DNA of 64,000 bases from contig CAVVNN010000004.1 in assembly GCA_963749605.1 (NCBI GenBank), positions 124,001 to 188,000 on the forward strand, read 5' to 3'. Every line of letters starts with the position of its first letter. The first letter of the stretch is position 1. Below, piece after piece: positions 59,701 to 64,000 of the stretch. The stretch comes from CAVVNN01 sp963749605. Its GTDB lineage: Bacteria > Actinomycetota > Thermoleophilia > Solirubrobacterales > 70-9. Under the pieces are notes generated by a model. It worked only from the letters and a program-made list of their open reading frames with translations. It searched no databases and was not told the DNA's origin. A program made the position numbers and the translations under genes.

Positions 59701-61076
59701 CCCCCACCGGCCCCGGCGCCCGCCCGGCGTCCGCTGGCGGGCAGGGCCTTCGCGTGGCTCGCGAGCCCCGCCCTCGGCTTGTACGGCTGCAGCGCGTTGA
59801 TGCTCGAGTAGCCGACCAGGTAGATGCGGCGCCCGTCGGAGATGACCGGTGTGTACGTCCCGGTCTTGTAGTGGAAGACCTGACGGCCGGTCTTCATCTC
59901 ATAGCCGTTGGTCGAGCCGTTGCTGAACTCGGCTAGGTAGACGATGTCGCCGACCGCCGAGAGCGAGCCGATCACCGAGCCGCCGGCGGAGCGGACCCAG
60001 CGCGGTTCGCCGCTCTTCGCGTTGAGCGCGTAGAGGTTGCCGTCGAAGGAGCCGATGTAGACGGTCGGACCGGTGTGGCGGGTGTTCGCGACGACCGGCC
60101 CCGAGTAGACGTAGCCGCCGGTCGAGTAGCTCCAGGCGAGCGTGCCGTCCTTCTGGTCGAAGCTGTAGACGCGGTCGTCGTTGTTGCCGGCGAAGACCCG
60201 ACCGTAGGCGACCGCGGGGGTCGAGTAGAACTCGCCCGAGGTGCCGAAGCCCTGGCCGAGCGAACTGGTCTGCCACCTGATCGCGCCGGTTTTGGCGTCG
60301 ACCGCGTTCATGTTGCCGCCGTAGTCGCCGACATAGAGGACCCCCCGGCGAAACGCCGGCGCCGACTTGACCGGGCCGCCCAGGGTGGTCGCCCAGCGCA
60401 CGTGGCCATTGCGGGTGCTGAGCGCGAACAGCTGGTCGTTTTCGCAGCCGAAGTAGAGGGTGCCGTCGATGGCCAGCGGCGAGGACTCGGCGCGGCCGGG
60501 GAGCGAGTGCTTCCAGATCAGCCTGCCGCTGCGGGCGTCGAGCTTGACGACGTGGCCGGGGACGAGGTTGACGATGTAGAGGCGGTGCTTGTAGTAGGTG
60601 GGAGATGAGGCGTTGAGGCGCCCGATGCTGCGTTCCCACAGCACCTTGCCGGTGTCGGCGTCGAGGGCGAAGGCGGTGCCGCTGTTGTTGACCGCGTAGA
60701 GCGTGCCGCCGACGTAGATCGGCGGGAACTCGAGCAGGGGGCGCTCGGTGTAGTGCCAGATCAGCCGGTAGGGCGGTTTCACCCCCTTGGCGGGCAGGTA
60801 GCGGGTGCGGGCCGGGTTGAGGCCGAACATCGGCCAGTTGACCGCCTTGGCCGTCGGCTTCGGCGGTTTCTGCGGCTTGAAAATGACGTTGGGGTTATGG
60901 ACGTCGGGAGGCCGCTTCAGCAGCTCATAGGCGACGACGATCCCAGCGAGGATGGCGACCGCGCCCGCCGCCAGGGCGATCGCGAGGCGCCGGTGCTCGC
61001 GCCAGAGCCGCTTCGGATCGCGCAGCACTCGCGCGACATGACGCAGGCGGCGGGCCTTGAGCCCGCCCTCAGCCAT
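59697..61076 (-). CDS. membrane-anchored PQQ-like beta-propeller protein
   Basis: A 459-residue protein. A cytoplasmic basic N-terminus, then one TM helix (LAIALAAGAVAILAGIVVAY), puts the rest outside the cell. The extracellular part has about seven PQQ-type propeller repeats, each with an (A/Y)ALDAxTGxxxW motif, such as GTAFALDADTGKVLWERSIG, NMNAVDAKTGAIRWQ and GNLYALNAKSGEPRWVRSAG. No PQQ-dependent active site is apparent, so it is more likely a scaffold or binding protein, as in BamB-like proteins. The start overlaps the upstream SRPBCC stop by 8 bases. Confidence 0.87.
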   Translation of the reverse strand: MAEGGLKARRLRHVARVLRDPKRLWREHRRLAIALAAGAVAILAGIVVAYELLKRPPDVHNPNVIFKPQKPPKPTAKAVNWPMFGLNPARTRYLPAKGVKPPYRLIWHYTERPLLEFPPIYVGGTLYAVNNSGTAFALDADTGKVLWERSIGRLNASSPTYYKHRLYIVNLVPGHVVKLDARSGRLIWKHSLPGRAESSPLAIDGTLYFGCENDQLFALSTRNGHVRWATTLGGPVKSAPAFRRGVLYVGDYGGNMNAVDAKTGAIRWQTSSLGQGFGTSGEFYSTPAVAYGRVFAGNNDDRVYSFDQKDGTLAWSYSTGGYVYSGPVVANTRHTGPTVYIGSFDGNLYALNAKSGEPRWVRSAGGSVIGSLSAVGDIVYLAEFSNGSTNGYEMKTGRQVFHYKTGTYTPVISDGRRIYLVGYSSINALQPYKPRAGLASHAKALPASGRRAGAGAGGG

Positions 61077-61515
61077 TCCCGGCTGCCGCGCGGCGCTCCG
61101 ACTCCGCGACGATGCCGTTCAGAAGCTGTTTGATCGCAAGCTTCGTCACGGTGACGACGGCGGCGCCGGCGACCGGCACGGTCGGCGTGGTGCGGACGGC
61201 GTAGGTGACCTTGGTCCCGGCGCCCGCGGGCTCGAGCGAGACGGTGCCGACGTGGTCGCGCACCGGGGCGCCGGAGAGCATCCGGTAGGAGAAGCGGCCC
61301 GGTCGTTCGAAGCCGATCACTTCCTCGCGCAGCGGCGGTCCGACCGAGCGCAGGACGCGAATCGCGCCGACCCCGTTGGGCGCCGGCTCCCCCTCGCGCT
61401 CCAGCTCGACCTTGCGCATCGGCGTGATCTCGGCGTAGCCGCGATGGTCGGTGAGGACGTCGAAGACGACCTCGGGCGACGCCGCCACCTCGCGCTCGAG
61501 TGTGAAGCTGGCCAT
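61069..61515 (-). CDS. SRPBCC-family protein
   Basis: A 148-residue protein. It begins MASFTLEREVAASPEVVFDV with LTDHRGYAEITPMRKVELER, the usual start of the fold, and ends in a long helix (VVTVTKLAIKQLLNGIVAES). The ligand is unknown. It is preceded after 10 bases by the MBL-fold gene and overlaps the propeller-gene start, so the three form one minus-strand operon. Confidence 0.82.
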   Translation of the reverse strand: MASFTLEREVAASPEVVFDVLTDHRGYAEITPMRKVELEREGEPAPNGVGAIRVLRSVGPPLREEVIGFERPGRFSYRMLSGAPVRDHVGTVSLEPAGAGTKVTYAVRTTPTVPVAGAAVVTVTKLAIKQLLNGIVAESERRAAAGNG

Positions 61516-61525
61516 CGCGGAGAGG

Positions 61526-62527
61526 CTATACGGCCTTCCACCGCCGCGGGTCGGTTCCCTCGACCGGCGCGACCTCGCCGAGGATCGCGAGGTGGTCGAG
61601 GCAGGAGAGGACGATCTGCAGCACCCAGGCGCTGACCGGCGTGTTGAGGTTCTCCGAGCCGACGATGTCGCCGACGATCTCGAACGCCGTCTTCTCGCCG
61701 CCGGCGAGCGACTCGCGGACCTTGCCGAGCAGCTCGTCGACCTGGCGGCGCGCCTCGGCGATCTTGGCGTCGGGGTCGCGGAAGGAGCGGCCGTGGCCGG
61801 GGAGGACGAGGTCGACCTCGAGCGGCTCGACCTCGCCGAGGCTGCGCAGGAACTCGCCAACGGGGTCGGGCGTGTGGCCGTGGTCGAAGAAGAGCACGGT
61901 ACGGCCCAGCAGGTGGTCGCCGGAGATCATCAGCCTGCGCTCGGGCTGGTGCAGGACGACGTGGGAGGGGGCGTGCCCAGGGGTCTCGTGAACCTGCCAG
62001 GCGCCGAGGTCGGTCTCGACCTCCACCCCAGGGAGGAGGTCGCGGTCGGGCTCCGCGATCGCGTCGATTCCGGTCCCCTCGTCGCCGTCGCGCGACTCGC
62101 GGTAGCGCTCCAGCGCCGCGGGCGGCACGCCGCTCTGGCGCGCCACCTCGAGCCGCTGCTCCAGGGCGGCGGCGGGGTCGTCGGCGAGCAGGCGCACGTG
62201 CTCCCAGGCCGGGTGCATCCACAGCTCGCACCCGGTCGCTTCGACGATTGGAGCGGCGAGGCCGTAGTGGTCGGTGTGGGAGTGGGTGCAGACGAGCAGG
62301 CGCACGTCCTCGAGCCCGAAGCCGACCTGGGCGAGGGCGAGGTCGAGCTGGCGCAGCCGCCCCTTGCCGCCGATCCCGGTGTCGAAGAGGACGATGCCGC
62401 CGTCGGAGGCGACAGCCCAGGCGTTGCCGTGCGGCACTCCGGGCCAGGGCAACGCCAGCCGCAGCCGCCAAACCCCGGGCAGAACCCGCTCTCCCCGCGG
62501 CGCCTCGGGCTTTCGATTCCCGCTCAC
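61526..62527 (-). CDS. metallo-beta-lactamase-fold hydrolase
   Basis: A 333-residue MBL-fold enzyme. It has LLVCTHSHTDHYGLAAPIVE (HxHxDH), VHETPGHAPSHVVLHQPERR, LMISGDHLLGRTV and VDLVLPGHGRSFRDPDAKIA. The C-terminal helical domain (ETGDIVGSEN-like region, LAGGEKTAFEIVGDIVGSEN) resembles the LACTB2/BLACT winged-helix end. The substrate may be a thioester, phosphodiester or RNA. It is first in an operon with the SRPBCC and propeller genes. Confidence 0.88.
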   Translation of the reverse strand: MSGNRKPEAPRGERVLPGVWRLRLALPWPGVPHGNAWAVASDGGIVLFDTGIGGKGRLRQLDLALAQVGFGLEDVRLLVCTHSHTDHYGLAAPIVEATGCELWMHPAWEHVRLLADDPAAALEQRLEVARQSGVPPAALERYRESRDGDEGTGIDAIAEPDRDLLPGVEVETDLGAWQVHETPGHAPSHVVLHQPERRLMISGDHLLGRTVLFFDHGHTPDPVGEFLRSLGEVEPLEVDLVLPGHGRSFRDPDAKIAEARRQVDELLGKVRESLAGGEKTAFEIVGDIVGSENLNTPVSAWVLQIVLSCLDHLAILGEVAPVEGTDPRRWKAV

Positions 62528-62573
62528 GATCCCGAATCCTCTCAGTCCCCGCCGCTCCGGGGTGTGACGCTCG

Positions 62574-62747
62574 TCAGCTCGTGGCCAGGCCGATCGCCAG
62601 CAGCGGGAAGGCGACCATCATCCCGAGATAGGCGCCTATCGCGGCGCCGGCCGCAAGGCTGGTGGTGCGCGATTTGGCCCCGGCGAGGGCGCCGACGAGG
62701 AAGACGAAGCCTGCGATGCCGAGGCCGATCCAAAAGACGGGAGGCAT
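62574..62747 (-). CDS. small two-TM protein (57 residues), unknown
   Basis: A 57-residue frame from ATG 62747 with two clear TM helices, VFWIGLGIAGFVFLVGALAG and AGAAIGAYLGMMVAFPLLAI, joined by a basic turn (AKSRTTS). It fills the gap between the MBL-fold gene and the divergent phosphoesterase and is free of overlaps. It may be the first gene of the MBL-SRPBCC-propeller operon. I recognise no family. Confidence 0.6.
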   Translation of the reverse strand: MPPVFWIGLGIAGFVFLVGALAGAKSRTTSLAAGAAIGAYLGMMVAFPLLAIGLATS

Positions 62748-62782
62748 GAGGGTCGCGAGGTTACCGAACCGCCAGGTAGGTT

Positions 62783-63388
62783 GTGGCCGTGAGGCTGCTC
62801 GCCTTCAGCGACCTGCACCGTGACCTCGGCCAGGCCGCGACTCTGGTGGAGATGTCGGCGGATGTGGATGTGGTGATCGGGGCCGGCGACTTCGCCTCGG
62901 TCCACGAGGGGCTGGGGGAGACGATTGCGGCGCTGGCGACGATCGAGAAGCCGGCGGTGCTGGTTCCCGGCAACAACGAGACCGCCGAGGCGCTGCGCGA
63001 GGCGGTGGCCGAGGCCTGGCCCGCGGCGACCGTCCTGCACGGCGAGGGCGCGACGATCGAGGGCGCCGAGTTCTTCGGCCTTGGGGCTGGGGTGCCGGTG
63101 ACGCCGTGGGAGTGGAGCTTCGACCTCGACGAGGAGGCCGCCGCAGAGATGCTCGCCCCCTGCCCGCAGGGAGCCGTGCTCGTCCTCCACTCGCCGCCCC
63201 AGGGCCACTGCGACAGCAACGGATCCGGAATGCACTTCGGCAGCGTGGCGCTGCTGCGCGCGATCGAGGAGAAGCGCCCGCGCCTGGCGGTCTGCGGCCA
63301 CATCCACGAGTCGTGGGGATGCGAGAGCGCGGTCGGCGAGACCCCAGTCCGCAACCTCGGCCCGTCCGGACACTTGATCGAGATCTAG
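62783..63388 (+). CDS. calcineurin-like metallophosphoesterase
   Basis: A 201-residue phosphoesterase. It has LLAFSDLHRDLG (DxH), VIGAGDFASVHEG (GDxxx), VLVPGNNETAEAL (GNxE), AVLVLHSPPQGHCDS and LAVCGHIHESWG (GHxH), the five metal-binding motifs in order. The small single-domain form resembles YfcE-type/MJ0936-like enzymes. Substrate is unknown. The start is GTG 62783, or GTG 62789. The MFS gene follows after 7 bases. Confidence 0.9.
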   Translation: MAVRLLAFSDLHRDLGQAATLVEMSADVDVVIGAGDFASVHEGLGETIAALATIEKPAVLVPGNNETAEALREAVAEAWPAATVLHGEGATIEGAEFFGLGAGVPVTPWEWSFDLDEEAAAEMLAPCPQGAVLVLHSPPQGHCDSNGSGMHFGSVALLRAIEEKRPRLAVCGHIHESWGCESAVGETPVRNLGPSGHLIEI

Positions 63389-63395
63389 GCGCCCG

Positions 63396-64000
63396 TTGGA
63401 GTCGACCAGCCCCAAGCGGTCGGGCCTCGTCCTAGCGGCTCTGATCCTGGTGGCGGCGGTCGCCAATCTCAACCTGGCCGTCGCCAACGTCGCCCTGCCC
63501 GACATCGGCAAGGCCTTCGACGCCGGCCAGACGACCCTCAACCTGGTCGCGGTCGGCTACTCGCTCGGGCTGGCGACGTCGGTCCTCTACCTGGGCGCGC
63601 TCGGCGACCGCTACGGGCGCAAGCTGATGCTGCTGCTCGGCATGGGCCTCTCGGTCCCCGCCTCGCTGCTGGCCGGCTTCGCACCCTCGATCGGCGTCCT
63701 CTTCCTCGCCCGCCTGCTCGGCGGCGTCGCCGCCGGGATGGCCTTCCCGACCACGCTGGCGCTGATCACGGCGCTCTGGTCGGGGACGGCTCGCACCCGC
63801 TCGATCGCGCTCTGGTCGGCGATCGGCGGCGCGATCGCCTCGCTCGGCCCGCTCCTCTCCGGCGCCCTGCTGGAGCACTTCGACTGGGGCTCGGTCTTCC
63901 TCGTCACCCTGCCGCTGGCTGCCCTGGCGTTCTTCTTGGCGTGGCGCTACGTCCCCGCCCACGTCAACGAGACCACCGACCCGGTCGACAACCTCGGCGG
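63396..64000 (+). CDS. MFS transporter, DHA2/EmrB-QacA-like, cut by the window end
   Basis: The first 201 residues of a drug:H+ antiporter-like protein. From TTG 63396 it reads MESTSPKRSGLVLAALILVA, then NLNLAVANVALPDIG (a TM1 motif common in the 14-TM DHA2 family) and GALGDRYGRKLMLLLG (motif A). Six TM helices are seen before the end. The substrate is unknown. The preceding phosphoesterase is 7 bases upstream. Confidence 0.85.
   Translation, partial: MESTSPKRSGLVLAALILVAAVANLNLAVANVALPDIGKAFDAGQTTLNLVAVGYSLGLATSVLYLGALGDRYGRKLMLLLGMGLSVPASLLAGFAPSIGVLFLARLLGGVAAGMAFPTTLALITALWSGTARTRSIALWSAIGGAIASLGPLLSGALLEHFDWGSVFLVTLPLAALAFFLAWRYVPAHVNETTDPVDNLG

Overview
The window is dense, very GC-rich chromosomal DNA with almost no gap longer than about 200 bases. 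It suggests a high-GC actinobacterium, most likely of the Thermoleophilia/Solirubrobacterales type. That placement is my inference from several traits seen together: a fused gamma-alpha KorA, groESL behind a CIRCE element, tRNA genes without encoded CCA, a NarL-type two-component pair, many Sec-secreted proteins with Ala/Arg-rich signal peptides, and no outer-membrane machinery. I see no phage, insertion sequence, integrase, CRISPR array or rRNA.

Layout. 0-9 kb: a secreted clan-A glycosidase-like gene, a large Lhr helicase, and a convergent korAB operon (2-oxoacid:ferredoxin oxidoreductase). 9-12.4 kb: a sensor kinase/response regulator pair, a small membrane protein and a Crp/Fnr regulator. 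12.4-24.4 kb: an RTX-like repeat protein, ASCH and SRPBCC proteins, CIRCE-groES-groEL, an NAD(P)-binding protein, a 7Fe ferredoxin, an Mrp-type Fe-S carrier ATPase, a large secreted protein, a cyclophilin and a carotenoid oxygenase. 24.3-27.2 kb: a divergent ArsR / DUF2892-MMPL efflux locus whose frames are broken about 16 times. 27.2-40.8 kb: a potassium channel, a secreted NlpC/P60 protein, two tRNA-Ser genes flanking a BcsA-like glycosyltransferase with a PilZ domain, tadA, a subtilase, a universal stress protein, two MBL-fold/membrane genes, a divergent desaturase/cyclopropane synthase pair, a HAD phosphatase and a HYDIN-type secreted protein. 40.9-53.1 kb: a carbon-metabolism block. tkt-tal-pgi-cydA-cydB form one tightly packed operon. 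rpiA, pgl-gnd and zwf lie beside it. A two-gene HTH/nucleotidyltransferase (toxin-antitoxin-like) cassette sits in the middle. 53.1-64 kb: an FTR1 iron permease, RecQ, a GT39 / glycosidase / GT39 trio, an anchored PQQ-propeller protein, SRPBCC and MBL proteins, a small two-TM protein, a phosphoesterase and a truncated MFS exporter.

How the genes work together. The 41-53 kb block encodes nearly the whole pentose phosphate pathway (Zwf, Pgl, Gnd, RpiA, Tkt, Tal) plus Pgi, tied to a cytochrome bd oxidase. KorAB, the 7Fe ferredoxin and Mrp form a low-potential electron/Fe-S theme. Several loci point to envelope and extracellular polysaccharide work.

A technical thread runs through the window. 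Many otherwise intact genes are broken by single-base changes that are almost all +1 and mostly look like duplications of a neighbouring base. This fits residual insertion errors in the assembly at least as well as real gene decay.
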